Positions 11,529 through 23,359 are shown, counted from the stretch's first letter. The stretch: 64,000 nt of DNA from Gnetum montanum (GCA_015680685.1 MNCI01004113.1:533701-597700); one strand, 5' to 3'. Numbers and translations are program-made. The notes: generated by a model not told the origin, from the sequence alone.

Positions 11529-11639
11529 GTTAGATCCACTTCTTAGCATCCCAAATCCAACGTTCACATTTTGTTGTCAGTGTCAACGTTCCTACTTTGC
11601 CTTGTTCCCAACGTCCAGACACTATGCCTTAGCTTCAGA

Positions 11640-12180
11640 CGTTGTTCCTAGTTTACTCACGCTGCAGTTTACTCACGCTGCAATTTTCCCACATAGAAAA
11701 TTTTTTGCTCACGTTGCAATTTGCTCACGCTGTACCCAGTTTACTCACGATGTACCCAGTTTACTCACGCTATACCCAGCTTACTCATGCTGCAGTTTTA
11801 CACTTAGAAAGTTTTTTTCTCATGCTGCAATTTCACACTTTAAAAATTTTTTACTCACACTGCAATTTTACACTTAGAAAATTTTTTGCTCACGTCGCAG
11901 TTTTACACTTTAAAAATTTTTTGCTCATGCTACAGTTTTACACTTACAAAATTTTTTGCTCACACTGCAGTTTACTCACGCTACCGTTTTCTCATGCTGC
12001 TATTTGCTCACGCTGTCGTTTTCTCACGCTGTCGTTTGCTCATGCTGCTATTTGCTCATGCTGTAGTTTGCTCACACTGTAGTTTTACAGTTAGAAAATT
12101 TTTTGCACATGCTGTCAGGTTCTTATGTTCAACACTTAGAAAAATTTTTTTACACATTGCACGTTGGTCATGCTGAACAC
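11640..12180 (+). repeat. Leader tandem repeats, 16-bp and 35-bp units
   Basis: Two nested patterns. 16-bp units of the type 'tttgctcacgctgcag' occur at 11650-11790 and 11975-12080. 35-bp units consist of one such unit plus 'ttttacacttagaaaattt'; their anchors fall at 11800, 11835, 11870, 11905 and 11940, an exact 35-bp spacing. Long open frames across this region are a by-product of the repeats, not genes. Confidence 0.85.
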
Positions 12181-12276
12181 TCAACCCTGACCATACACTG
12201 CACATGCTACACACTTAGCCTGAAATACACTTGGCACTTGTTAGCCAGCCCATACGCTGCCCCATCGCACATCACC

Positions 12277-15200
12277 ATGGAGTCATCTCAGAATTCTAAT
12301 GCACACACCTTCGTAATTCTCACACAGGAACTATACAACTTTAACTGTATGAAGATTTAGGCCAACCTTCCCCTTAACACCACAAAATAGGAAGCAAAAC
12401 AAAACTTTAAGCACATATACATGGGGGGTCATGACTTCACTCCCTCCATATATGATATCATCCCTCTTTATGAGTACCAGCACCGACCCATCTCCTTGCT
12501 CCTTATGGCAAGGAGCCAAAACTCACAGCGACCCACTAAGGAGCCCCAAAACCAAGACAAGGAAGATGACTTCGCAGCACAATCTGAACATGAGGATTCG
12601 TATTACACCCTCACTCCCCATGCCTACGTGAATCCATCATTCCACCCTCGCATGGGATAAATAACCCCTCACCAAGTGTCAACGAGCACACAAGCACCGG
12701 TGTCCCGACATGGACTACCCACGTCCACATCCACCCAGTACATGCCACCAATGCAAACACATGGGGCCACTTTCATTACATCAGCCCCACACATTCAGGG
12801 TGTCACCCCATAGTTAGTGGCTAGACAAGGAACCACACCCCTTGTTCAACAACCCACTTACTTCAGCGTGCTACACCCTGCAATCCCAACTCCGAACTTT
12901 GCTCCACAGCAGCAACTAATGACACAATCTCCCCAACCAACTAATCTGCCTACCATTCAAGAGTGGGAAAAAGCAAAACAATGGATGAAAGTGTTAGCTG
13001 ACGAGGTAAAGCACCTCAAAACCGCCAACACCAAAGCAGTTAAAGTACTGGACTTCTACCACAATGATCCAATTAACTCTTCAATGCCACTGTTAGCTTT
13101 ACCCAAGGGAATCACACTACCCCAATTAACCAAGTACAACGGGAAGGGAGATCCAAACACTCACTTAGTCACGTTTCGATCAAAAACTCTATTGCTTCAA
13201 GCTTGGCCCCATGCAATCTTGCGTGTGTTCGCCATGTCCCTCACTGGCAGAGCATTAAATGGGTACTAAGCCTTGCCTCATAACTCCATATCCTCTTTGG
13301 AGGATCTCTTACACCAATTCATTACCAGGTTTAAATACAACCTGAAACCTGAAGCAACACTAGACACTTTAATACAGGTGAAACAAGCACCACTTGAGCC
13401 TATGCAGAACTTCATCCAACGATGGGGTGTAGCCCTTAACAAACTTCATGAGCCCATCCCTGAAAAGTATTTGCTTACAATTCTGAAGGGAGTTGTAAAT
13501 GACTTTGTTAAGTTAAAGCTATACTACCTAAGCGCTCAAATGTTGAGCCAAGCGTTCACATAGATCAAGAACATAGAACAAGCTGCACAAACCAGCAATG
13601 ATCCCACCTATGTGGCTTACAAGAACCAACATGTTGCCAAACAACAGACAACAACGGAAACTGTAGCTGTAAGCACAAAAACAACAAACACTAGTACTAG
13701 CCCGCCTACAATCATAGGGGCCACCCCAAGGCCCAGCTTTCAGCACAAGGATCGCTCTAAGTATACACCGCTTCCCACTCAACTCTCTGAACTACTAGAG
13801 AAACTCCTCAAAATCGGGCAAATCCAATACAAATAAGTAGCAGAGAATGCCCACCGAAGACACGACAGGTACTGCGAGCTACTAAGGAAGCCCACCTTAG
13901 CAGCACCAAACGAGTCCCCGGTTCCACGACATTTCAAGTTAGACCAATTCTGTCACTACCACCAAATGTCCGATCACAACACCGACACCTACTGTGCATT
14001 ATAGGATGATCTACAAGCAATGATAGAACGGGGCCAACTAAACGTCAACACCCTAAATCAACCCAGCACAGATGATGCCTCCTATGTCATAAACTCCTTT
14101 GGCATAGATAATAAGCCTAAACCTGTGCGGCAACTTTTTGTGATCCGTGTGCTTCCCAGCAAGACAACGAACCCCTCCGCCTCTACGAGCAAGAAACCTT
14201 CCATTGTCATCTAGGTGCCACCTCGAGCACCTGTAAAACCTTTCGTGGTGACAGTACCACCATAATTATCTGCTAAGACATTAAACAGGAAGGAAGCGTC
14301 ATCGTCCGCTAAGACGTTGAACTGGCAAGCATCCCCGCAGTCGTCCGCTAAGACATTAAACTGGAATGATGCACCGACCACAACCGCAAAGAAACCTTTC
14401 GTCATCAAGGTGCCACAACAAGCTAGTCAAACACCAACAACTCCTCCCAAACTACCATTTGTCATAAAGGTGCCACCACGCGATAGCCCCTCACCTACCC
14501 AGAGCCCAACTGTAGGCAACATCTCAACCTCTTCTCCCTCAAGAGTCAACCTTGCCAACAACATGGGTAAGCCTACCAAATGGCAGCAGAAAAGGACAAA
14601 CGAACAACAAAAAACATCCACACCCGAAATAAAAGCCACACCAATCAAGCAACAATCAAAAGCTGGGGCCCCTACCCCTCATCTCAAGCAAACTAGGCCC
14701 AAGCCCTCTACACAAGAGGCCCATCCCTCAACCCACACAAAGGAAGCCAAAGCCAACACAACGACCAACAACACAGACCTCGTAGCTGCACTAGCCCAAG
14801 TAAAACAAATGCTCAAACAGAAGAACACAACGATGAGCTTATACGACCTAGTCATGACTTCAGCCACTCACCGTGAAGCCTTGGCTCAAACATTAGCATC
14901 CATTCCTGTTACGGAGGACATCCCCGTAAACAAGGAATCCATCCATGCAATGATTTCACAACACACACCATAAGGATTGGGTTCAAACACCTTAGCCTTC
15001 CGTGACGATGTAGTTAAAGTCAACCCCGAATGAGGGGAGGTCACAACAGCTCCATTATTGATTAGCTTACTTGTTGGGCAATGTACCATTTGCAGAGTGC
15101 ACATTGATGATGGTGTGGCAACAAACGTAGCTTTATACTCCATCATCGATAAACTAGGCATGGCAGATGAGATCATGCCAACGAAAACCACGTGTTTAAA

Positions 15201-15756
15201 ATCCTTCAATGGATCACGTGTCACAGTTAAGAGCATAATCAACTTAGCCTTTGTGGCAGGAAAATAATTCCCCACTAGCCCGGAGTTCACTGTCATAGAT
15301 GAGATGCCAAGTTTCAACATGATTCTTGGCAGACCTTGGCTAGCCTAACAACGGGCCATTTCCTCACCGATTCATCAAGAAATCCACGTTCCATATGAAG
15401 GTGGACAAGTCATCATACATGGTGATAACACTCCCTTTCAAGCCATCCACAACATAGACATGTCACAAGTCTTGAAAGAAGAGTCTCTCGATGGAACACC
15501 CACAACAACAAACGCAACAACTAGAGCTAAAACGCCCGAATGCGTGGTAAAAACTGAAAGCCTCCCAGAGCAACCACAACCTAGCACGCCTCCTAGACCA
15601 CATCTGGCTAGGAAACAACCACACGATCAAGGCTCCCCTACGGCTAAAAACACATCTGATCCCTGCCCACTCTTCACCTTTATTCGTTGTGCATACATCA
15701 CCTTCGTTTGCATTGTACTAGTTTACGCATTTACATGCGGCCTAAAAAGGCCTTAA
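12277..15756 (+). pseudogene. gag-protease polyprotein of Tat/Ogre-type Ty3/gypsy element
   Basis: Reads in one frame from ATG 12277 (context accATGg) to the final stop at 15754-15756, interrupted by about 14 in-frame stops but no frameshift. In order: a Gln/Pro-rich N-terminal part; the retrotransposon gag core with LPQLTKYNGKGDPNTHLVTF and then FAMSLTGRALNGY followed by a stop (about 13110-13270), and SLEDLLHQFITRF; a CCHC-like finger, FCHYHQMSDHNTDTYC (about 13951-13998); a Ser/Thr/Pro-rich linker with three SAKTLN repeats (14268-14360) and several FVIKVPP repeats; and an aspartic protease with VHIDDG in place of D-S/T-G (about 15098) and 'MILGRPWLA' (about 15319). Gag would form the particle and protease would process it. 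No pol follows. The stops make it inactive as read. Tat/Ogre assignment rests on the gag and LGRPWL motifs and is fairly secure. Confidence 0.85.
14263..14375 (+). repeat. In-frame repeats of ctaagacattaaact in gag linker
   Basis: Three near-identical units (tccgctaagacattaaactgg type) encode SAKTLN plus R or W. The same DNA motif recurs in the non-coding repeats at 16200-16370, in slightly changed form. Confidence 0.75.
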
Positions 15757-16370
15757 ACTAGGCTATGGCCCAAAAAGGCATTAAACTAACACAAGGCCTT
15801 GTACGGCTTTAAACTGCCACGCAAGGTCCAAAAAGGTCCTACACTACTACTTTTCACATTGTTTTCTATTTTTCTTGTGCATTTAGGTTCTATTTTCAGC
15901 AGTTACTACTTGACATTATGTTCTCTAGTTCCTTCTTTTGCAGGATCACCTTGGCGTACGTGCATACATCCACACTTCGTCCTAGCATCATGATGGTAAA
16001 CTGATACCATAGAATCGTCTTGGCATCATGACGGTAAACTGATACCATAGAATCGTCCTGGCATCATGACGGTAAACTAATACCACAAATTCATCCTAGA
16101 ATCATGATGATAAACTGATACCACAGAGCGGTCCTAGCATCATGACCCAAAACTGATACCACAGATTGTCTAGAATGACAATAAATTACCACACTCTCAT
16201 CTGACAGAGTCCACTAAGACTATAAACTAGCTCGCCTCTCCATAGTTCGCCACGACTATAAACTAGCATTGCACTGTCCGCTATGACGCTAAACTGGCAA
16301 CTTCCAACGGGTTATGAAGTAAAACTAATCCACGACAGTCCGCCAAGACTATAAACTGGCAACTTCTTCA
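15745..16370 (+). repeat. Three consecutive tandem-repeat types 3' of gag-protease
   Basis: 15745-15845 has about three units with 'ggcccaaaaaggcattaaact'. 15980-16175 has five units of exactly 38 bp, of the type 'catcatgacggtaaactgat' plus 'accatagaatcgtcctgg' (anchors 15986, 16024, 16062, 16100, 16138). 16200-16370 has about four units of around 31 bp, of the type 'gtccgctaagactataaact'. All three share a core close to 'taaact'. Confidence 0.8.
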
Positions 16371-17559
16371 CTGGCCTACTAATCTGTTGCTGAAATCAAA
16401 TGGCATGTCTTCATCAGTCTGCTCAATGAATTCATCACATGGACTCTAACAACATTGCTGCTACTACTATTTTGTTTACCTACGGTTGCATGCGGTGTCT
16501 CCATCCCATCGGTTACATCCATGTTTAAAGTGTTAAGCTAACTCATTCACTTGTGGTTTTCTTGTCTTCTTGGAGTTGTGTTTGCAGGATGACACCCAGA
16601 GGTGTTCATACACGAATGCACTTCATCATGGTGATGAGGTACCACATTGTTCCTGATGCATGTAACCAGGTTAATCAAACTGTTCACAAGTACATTCCTA
16701 GTTCCTCGAACATCCCTTATTCCATAACATGTTCTCTCTACCCTGTTCCCTGATACATCCCAGTCATCCCAAAACTTTGAACACATGGTTGCACACGGTA
16801 ACTCTCTAGGAAATTGCAACACACAACACAACACATGAAACAGATACAAGCACATGAGCATGAGTATAACATTCAAAGAGAGCTCTGTCCAAAAAAAATA
16901 AAAACAAAAAAATCAAAGAGCAAAATCCATCACAAAACCCTTGGCACTTCCCATACAAGCCCCAGGCAGGAGGGTACTTGTCTTGGAAGAAAACACTCAT
17001 GTCTCAAACAATCATGTTGCATCCCACCATGTGGCTTTGGCTGTTGGACAATGGGTTCCCTTTGACACTCAACAAGGGTCCTATTTCTCTAAAGAATGCA
17101 CCACCTCACCGAGTGGCTTTGGTTGTGACAATGAGTTCTCTTAAACAAGATACAAGAGTCTCGTTCCTCCAAAGGACGCACATCCCATGCCTTGGTCCCA
17201 AGTCCGCTAAATATTGGCTATTGACAAGGACCAACATGATGTGTTCATACAAGAGCATTTCTCTTCTCACAGTTACAAACCCTTTCCCTATATATCTCAA
17301 AACCTCATTTCCCGATCTCATGTACTTTTGAACATGGTGCAATGACATCTGGCCAAGTGCCAAAGAAACAATGCTTGATACCTAGTTGCTTGTGGATTTT
17401 TGTACTTCTTTGTCGATGCTTATTGGGTAGATTCCTCCAGGTGTCAACAAAGAGGGGCCAATGAAAATGCCACAAAAATTTTGGCCTAGCACTTTCAAAC
17501 AAGATTCAAGTTAAGTCATGCAGCTGCCCAAGCATGAATACAGCATGACCAAATTTGGA
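16371..17559. other. Unique non-coding part of the Tat-like element
   Basis: No protein domain recognised. An A-rich run lies at 16890-16922, followed by a purine-rich word 'ggcaggagggta' at 16965-16976. That word is one candidate for the polypurine tract, which would make everything from about 16977 onward a long 3' LTR. Overlapping open frames on both strands here look incidental. Confidence 0.35.
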
Positions 17560-19540
17560 GGTCTCTGAAACAGCCCCCGATGGTCTACGATTCAATAGGC
17601 AAGGTCATAGCTAAGTATAATTTGGCTACATTTTCTTACACTGCTCAGCGTAAGGCTCAGCGTCACCAACTTTTGGAGCCCTGAAACTAAGTCAAAATAA
17701 GCAGAAATTGAGCACAAAGACCCCCCATGACCTTCACTAAGGTCCCCAGTAGGTCTTAGTCTCTAGAAAATCAAGATTTGGGCCTTAAATATGCCACTTT
17801 GACTTGGTGACGCTAAGGTTACTTTTCAGACGCTGCACAGCGTAATGCCAACCGTCATCAACCAAAATAGGGCCAAAACGACATCTGAATCAGTCCAAAT
17901 TTGGCACACAGAATTCTCATGATCAATGCATGCCGATCCACTCTGAAAATGGGCCTCACAAGTCAAAAATGGGTTCAAAATACACTATTTTCAGGTCATT
18001 CGCTGTTAGTCATGCTGACATGCTACTAAGCGTAAGGCTTAGCATCACCAACAAAAACAAAGCCAAAACAGCCTCTGAATGAGCTCAAACTTGACAAGAA
18101 ACATCCTATAGCCCTTAGGTATGTAGATCCACTTCGAAAATAGGTCTCATAGGTCAAAAATGGGTTCAAAATGCACTGTTTTCAGGTCATTCGCTGTTAG
18201 TCACGCTGACATGCTGCTCAGCATAAGGCTCAGTGTCATCAACCAAAATAGAGCCAGAATAGCCTTTGAATGAGCTCAAACTTGACAAGAAACATCCTCT
18301 AGACCTCCAATATGTATATCCACTTTGAAAATAGGTTTCATAGGTCAAAAATAGGTTCAAAATGCACTATTTTCAGGTCATTTGCTATTAGTCACGCTGA
18401 CATGCTGCTCAACGTAAGGCTTAGCATCACCAACCAAAACAGAGCTAAAATAGCCTTCAAATGAGCTCAAAATTGACAAGAAGCACCCTCTAGACCTCAG
18501 GTATGTAGATCCACTTCGAAACTAGGTCTCACAGGTCAAAAATGGGTTCAAAATGCACTATTTTTAGGTCATTTGCTGTTAGTCACGCTGACATGCTGCT
18601 CAGCATAAGGCTTAGCGTCACCAACCAAAATAGAGCTAAAACAACCTTCAAATGAACTCAAACTTAACAAGAAGCACCCTTTAGACCTCAGGTATGCAGA
18701 TCCACTTCAAAACTAGGTCTCACAGGTCAAAAATGGGTTCAAAATGCACTAAGGTCATTCGCTGTTAGTCACGCTGACATGCTGCTCAGCGTAAGGCTCA
18801 ACATCATCAACCAAAAAAGAGCTAAAAAAGCCTACGAATGAGCTCAAACTTGACAAGAAACACCCTCTAGACCTCAAGTATGTAGATCCACTTCAAAAAT
18901 AGGTCTGACAAGTCAAAAATGGGTTCAAATGCACTGTTTTCATGTCATTCACTGTTAGTCACGCTGACATGCTGCTCAGCGTAAGGCTCAGCATCATCAA
19001 CCAAAAAAGAGCCAAAAAAGCCTCCAAATGAGCTCAAACTTGACAACCAACATCCTTTGGACCTCAGGTATGCAGATCCACTTTGAAACCAGGTCTCACA
19101 GGTCAAAAATGGGTTCAAAATGCACTATTTTCAGGTCATTCGCTGTTGGTCACGCTGACATGCTGCTCAGCGTAAGGCTCAACGTCACCAACCAAAACAG
19201 AGCCAAAACAGCCTCCGAATGAGCTCAAACTTGACAACCAGCATCCTCTAGACCTTAGGTATGTAGATCCACTTTGAAACCAGGTCTCACAGGTCAGAAA
19301 CGGGTTCAAAATGCACTAGTTTCAAGTCATTCGCTGTTAGTCACGCTGACATGGTGCTCAGCGTAAGGCTCAGCATCATCAACCAAAAAAAGGCCAAAAC
19401 GACATCCAAATTAGCCCAAATTTGGCACATAGAACCCTCATGACCCATGGCATGTAGATCCACTTCGAAAATAGGTCTCACAGGTCAAAATGGGCTTAAA
19501 ATGCATCATAAACATTGGACACGTTGATGGTTATGCTGAC
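17560..19540 (+). repeat. 191-bp tandem array, about eight units plus degenerate edge copies
   Basis: The landmark 'gctgttagtcacgctgacat' recurs at about 18001, 18192, 18383, 18574, 18760, 18951, 19141 and 19332, a spacing of 186-191 bp. Each unit also has 'gctcagcgtaaggctcagcg', 'gagctcaaacttgacaag' and 'ggtcaaaaatgggttcaaaa'. Degenerate units at 17640-18000 and 19330-19540 flank the array. It lies inside the retroelement, probably in its LTR or 3' non-coding region, rather than being a free satellite. Confidence 0.9.
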
Positions 19541-19877
19541 ACCCTGGGACGATGGTCACGTTGACACCCTAGGACGCTGACACCAGAACAGGCTGCGTAC
19601 ACATCAGAGCCAGATGCATGCACACTGGAGGCTTTGGCAACACAAAATAGCACAGAATTGCAGATCTGGAGGCCAGACACCCAGATCCACGCTTGTACAT
19701 TAACATTTGTTGCATTTTTGACATTTTTTTTATTTTTTTAGTGTTTCAAGTTCTTACGCTGGGCATTACGCATGCCAACGTAAGAGATCTTGGACGCTAC
19801 ACTGTACATTGTAACAATTTTTGTGTAGTTCGGTCAAAACAGTCACATGCGTCGCTTGATCCGCATCCCACGCATCA

Positions 19878-19888
19878 AAACTATATAA
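19878..19888 (+). promoter_or_regulatory. TATA box in the promoter-like segment of the Tat-like element
   Basis: 'actatataaatacc' follows a sequence with several 'cacg/tacg' words and is followed by mixed sequence with 'cagcatccattcacatcg'. This is the arrangement expected of a U3/R boundary in an LTR. The LTR boundaries themselves could not be fixed. Confidence 0.45.
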
Positions 19889-20430
19889 ATACCCTGATTT
19901 TCCACTAGATCGAGGTTGGCAAATTTAATCATGAAGCATCCTGTACACTTTGTATGCTGAACATTCCAGGCAACATTTCATACGTTGGGCATCAGACTTG
20001 GTCACACTAAGCAAGGGCAATCTTGCTCACACTGCAAAGCCTACAACTAGAAACCTATGTTCCCCAGCATCCATTCACATCGGGGCTAAATGTCCACCTT
20101 GCAATCATTCTGCAACTACGTTCTGACCAGTGCACTTCTTTGTAATTGTTAATCAATACAAACAGTTACATTTTTGCCAATCATATTTACAGTTTACATT
20201 TTTTTTTACACCTTCTTTGCACTTGTCCACGTTTACGTTTGCATTTGTTTACGTTTGTTTATAATAACCCGGTGCACTGCCATTGCGTACGCTAGGGGAA
20301 GTCCTTGTTTGATCTACGTGCAGACCATCCAAGGCACTCTGCCTTCATTTCTTTCCAGCTTGCCCTCGCACGAAGGCAGGGTCTGCTATATCTCTCCGAA
20401 GATCTTTACGTGTTCATTTTTCTTCTAGAC

Positions 20431-21033
20431 NNNNNNNNNNNNNNNNNNNNNNNNNNNNNNNNNNNNNNNNNNNNNNNNNNNNNNNNNNNNNNNNNNNNNN
20501 NNNNNNNNNNNNNNNNNNNNNNNNNNNNNNNNNNNNNNNNNNNNNNNNNNNNNNNNNNNNNNNNNNNNNNNNNNNNNNNNNNNNNNNNNNNNNNNNNNNN
20601 NNNNNNNNNNNNNNNNNNNNNNNNNNNNNNNNNNNNNNNNNNNNNNNNNNNNNNNNNNNNNNNNNNNNNNNNNNNNNNNNNNNNNNNNNNNNNNNNNNNN
20701 NNNNNNNNNNNNNNNNNNNNNNNNNNNNNNNNNNNNNNNNNNNNNNNNNNNNNNNNNNNNNNNNNNNNNNNNNNNNNNNNNNNNNNNNNNNNNNNNNNNN
20801 NNNNNNNNNNNNNNNNNNNNNNNNNNNNNNNNNNNNNNNNNNNNNNNNNNNNNNNNNNNNNNNNNNNNNNNNNNNNNNNNNNNNNNNNNNNNNNNNNNNN
20901 NNNNNNNNNNNNNNNNNNNNNNNNNNNNNNNNNNNNNNNNNNNNNNNNNNNNNNNNNNNNNNNNNNNNNNNNNNNNNNNNNNNNNNNNNNNNNNNNNNNN
21001 NNNNNNNNNNNNNNNNNNNNNNNNNNNNNNNNN
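20431..21033. other. Assembly gap of 603 unknown bases
   Basis: All N. It hides the right end of the Tat-like element and its junction with the next repeats. Open frames drawn through it have no meaning. Confidence 1.
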
Positions 21034-21084
21034 TTACTTACGTTCACTAAGATCCATTGGATCTATTGGACTAGTTTTAGCATT

Positions 21085-21175
21085 CTTTTTACAATTTATA
21101 ACTCAATGTTTCCTAATAGAATCAAACATATGACTTAGGGTTACTAAGTTGAGACTCTAATCCCTAAGTTATATT
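21085..21175 (-). repeat. SINE subfamily A, antisense partial copy
   Basis: 'tttataactcaatgtttcc' followed by 'aatagaatcaaacatatgac', then 'gactctaatccctaagtta'. This is the reverse complement of the SINE head and middle; the tail half is missing or altered. Confidence 0.55.
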
Positions 21176-21229
21176 TTTTAGAATTCATTTTATAGAATTT
21201 TTTTTCAAATTTATAACTCAACTACTATA

Positions 21230-22325
21230 GATGATGTTACCTTGATCTCAACTATTGCAAAAGTTATGCAAAATATGTTTCAAATTTTAAAAAATCATTC
21301 TTGTTCATTTGGTCTTCAAGTGAATGTAGATAAAATCAGATTGATGATTTGGGGTACAAGAAATAACTTTATAACTTCCATTTTGGAGGTACCAATGTGA
21401 AAACAATAGATTCTTTTAAATATTTGGGTCTCATTTATATGAACAATTACATGTGGGGGAAGTAAATTATTGAAAAAATAGTAGAAGGTTTCAAGATATG
21501 CTTCCAAAAATAAGTGCAAGGATTTAGGCCTCTTGGCTTAAAAGGTTAGAAAATATATTTTTTAAACTATCATTTATCCTACTGTATTGTACAAATGTGT
21601 TATTTGGAGACCTAGACTCAGTTCTAAACTTTGAAAAGATATTGAAAGAGTACAAAAAGCTTTTCTTCTTAATGAGTTAAAGGTGAATATGAAAACGCCT
21701 TACTTAATAATGTGAATGTGATGTATTACCTTTAGAAGCAGAACCCTTGTGCTAATTCATTACATACACTCATAGCTTGCATATCCCAAGGCAAGAAAAA
21801 TTCTCTAAAGTAGTTCTTGAGGATTTACAAGACCATGGTTGAGAAAATAAAACATCTCTTAGGAGGACATGTAGAAAAATCCTAAGCATATTCACTAACT
21901 AGTCAAGTAGAAGGTTTTAACAAAGATGTGGGCTAATGTGGAAAGAAAGAGGCAATTTTATTTACACTACATTAAATCTCATAAACTAGATGTAGAAGCT
22001 CATTATCTCTCAATTATTATTCCCATCAAGTATCAAAATGCTATCAGCAAGCTTCACTTAAGTTCTCATCATCTTAGAATTGAAAGTGAAAAATGGATTT
22101 AACTTCCTCAAGAACAGTGCATTTGTATGTTGTGCATATCAAGAGCCCTTGAAGAAGAGGTACATGTGTTTATTTCTTATGCTATGACTACCCATTTAAG
22201 ACAACATTATAATGTTATAACAAAAAGCTTGTATGATTTGCTTTGGATACTCCCATTGATGATTGGTTTATTTGTAGACTCTATCTTTATTTTTTATGAA
22301 AATGTAATATATATCTAATAGATCC
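21230..22325 (+). pseudogene. LINE ORF2 C-terminal half remnant (family X), sense
   Basis: In order: GLQVNVDKIRLMIWGT (about 21312-21362), 'FKYLGLIY' (about 21415-21440), then YPTVLYKCVIWRPRLSSKL (about 21575-21640), 'DIERVQKAFLLNELKV' (about 21640-21690), and at the end QEQCICMLC, 'EEEVHVFISYAMTTHLRQ' (22111-22202). This is the region after RT motif C through the C-terminal Cys/His motif of a non-LTR retrotransposon. Frame changes and stops are frequent. It shares its order and wording with the remnants at 9690-10640 and 57783-58345. Confidence 0.75.
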
Positions 22326-22354
22326 TATGGGTCTTCAAATATAATAAAGATTCA

Positions 22355-22625
22355 TTTCATAACTCAATATTGCCTAGTAAAATTGGACTTGTAACTTGAG
22401 GACATATATTATTAAAAAGCTAACTTGTATCACTAAGCTATATGTGTTGGGGCTAAATATTGTTAAAAATTATTTTAGATTTCAACACCCCATGTAGCTA
22501 ACATGAAACTTTTGTAAAAATTTATAATGTAATGTTGCCCACTAAAATTGAACCCATAACTTGAAGTTTTCAAATCAAGCTTCTTACACGAGGCAAACAC
22601 CTCATTGTTAATAATTTTGATTTAG
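22355..22625 (-). repeat. SINE subfamily A copies, antisense, overlapping and rearranged
   Basis: Two segments carry inverted SINE landmarks. One is 22355-22410 (cataactcaatattgccta). The other is 22490-22612 (caacaccccatgtagcta to ggcaaacacctcattg). The piece between them has tail-like sequence in the sense direction, so this is a composite of at least two insertions. Confidence 0.5.
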
Positions 22626-22794
22626 GCTTTAGAAGAATTATGTTAAAAATATTTTTAGTTTACTTTAAATTAAACTAACAAGATTAAAATGGTAAATAAA
22701 CATAGTAGAGGTTAGTTACATGTAAATGACTACTTTATTTTATGTTTTAGATTAAATGTTAAATGAAATTTCTAAATCTAATTATTAAGATTTC

Positions 22795-22860
22795 TTCTTC
22801 CAAGAAATTTAGCCATCCCCATTTTGTTGGGATAAGATTAAGATGATGATAATGATTATT
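22795..22860 (+). repeat. RTE-type LINE 3' tail
   Basis: 'ccccattttgttgggataag' followed by 'attaagatgatgataatga'. The same tail with an ATG-repeat end is at 26378-26422, 34482-34520 and 48464-48506, in two cases directly after RTE coding remnants. Confidence 0.6.
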
Positions 22861-23021
22861 GAAGTTATAAATTTTGTTATTAATAAAATATCTTTTGGCT
22901 TTTAAAAATTACTACGTAATTTTATGCAATTATAGTAGATATAAGTGTAGAATATTATTTTCTAGCAATGTCATTTCTAACAACTTAAAATGTAGATGGT
23001 TATTGGAATCAAAATTAGATT

Positions 23022-23155
23022 ATAGGACATATGGCTAACTTGAAACTTTCAAATTAGAATTAAGTTCAAAACTTGGAGTTTCCAAATCAAACCTGTGACC
23101 TAGAGTTACCAAACTAGGACCTATACCACTAGGCTAACACTTCATTATTGATTAT
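23022..23155 (-). repeat. SINE subfamily A, antisense copy
   Basis: Contains 'cctataccactaggctaac' followed by 'acttcatt', the inverted head. An internal duplication of the box B part (two 'cttggagtttcc/gacctagagttacc' blocks) is visible. Confidence 0.6.
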
Positions 23156-23213
23156 TAAGCCATATGTCATTTTCCTAATCATTTCTAAAAGGTTTATATA
23201 AAGATTTATATAG

Positions 23214-23359
23214 GAGATGTTAGCCTAGTGATAAGACTCTTGATTTGCAAGCTCCAAGTTATGTTGATTTTAGTGGACAATGCTAAGTTATAAAGTTTTA
23301 ATTGGACTATATATCTAGGGGTGTACCTATATCACAATTATTTTTGGTTCTAACATCCC
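23214..23359 (+). repeat. SINE subfamily A, sense copy
   Basis: Full length, about 146 bp. Starts gagatgttagcctagtg and ends ggttctaacatccc. The ends are again nearly complementary, and the base that differs from the copy at 5275 is changed at both ends (gt to at at the start, ac to at at the end). Confidence 0.75.

Larger units (their letters stand above)
11498..20430 (+). mobile_element. Non-autonomous Tat/Ogre-like element with gag-protease only
   Basis: A block unlike its flanks in composition. In order it has a possible primer-binding site (11501), a leader of short tandem repeats (11640-12180), a gag-protease reading frame (12277-15756), several runs of tandem repeats (15745-16370), about 1.2 kb of unique non-coding sequence, a 191-bp repeat array (17560-19540) and a promoter-like segment with a TATA box (about 19878). 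I found no reverse transcriptase, RNase H or integrase motif, so it would depend on another element for copying. The left LTR is not evident and the right end runs into the gap at 20431. Limits are therefore approximate. Confidence 0.65.

Noticed and set aside
11500-12176. Open frames of 96-146 codons across the Tat-like leader
   Set aside because: They read through 16-bp and 35-bp tandem repeats and have repetitive, hydrophobic products in several frames.
12277-15756. Readthrough or recoded stop codons in the gag-protease frame
   Set aside because: About 14 stops of all three kinds, most explained by C-to-T decay. Suppression of all three is unlikely in a plant nucleus.
17560-19540. Regularly spaced repeats as a CRISPR-like array
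   Set aside because: The units are contiguous 191-bp tandem repeats with no separate spacers, in a plant retroelement.
20305-21138. A 277-codon open frame on the plus strand and a 213-codon one on the minus strand
   Set aside because: Most of the length is the run of unknown bases at 20431-21033.
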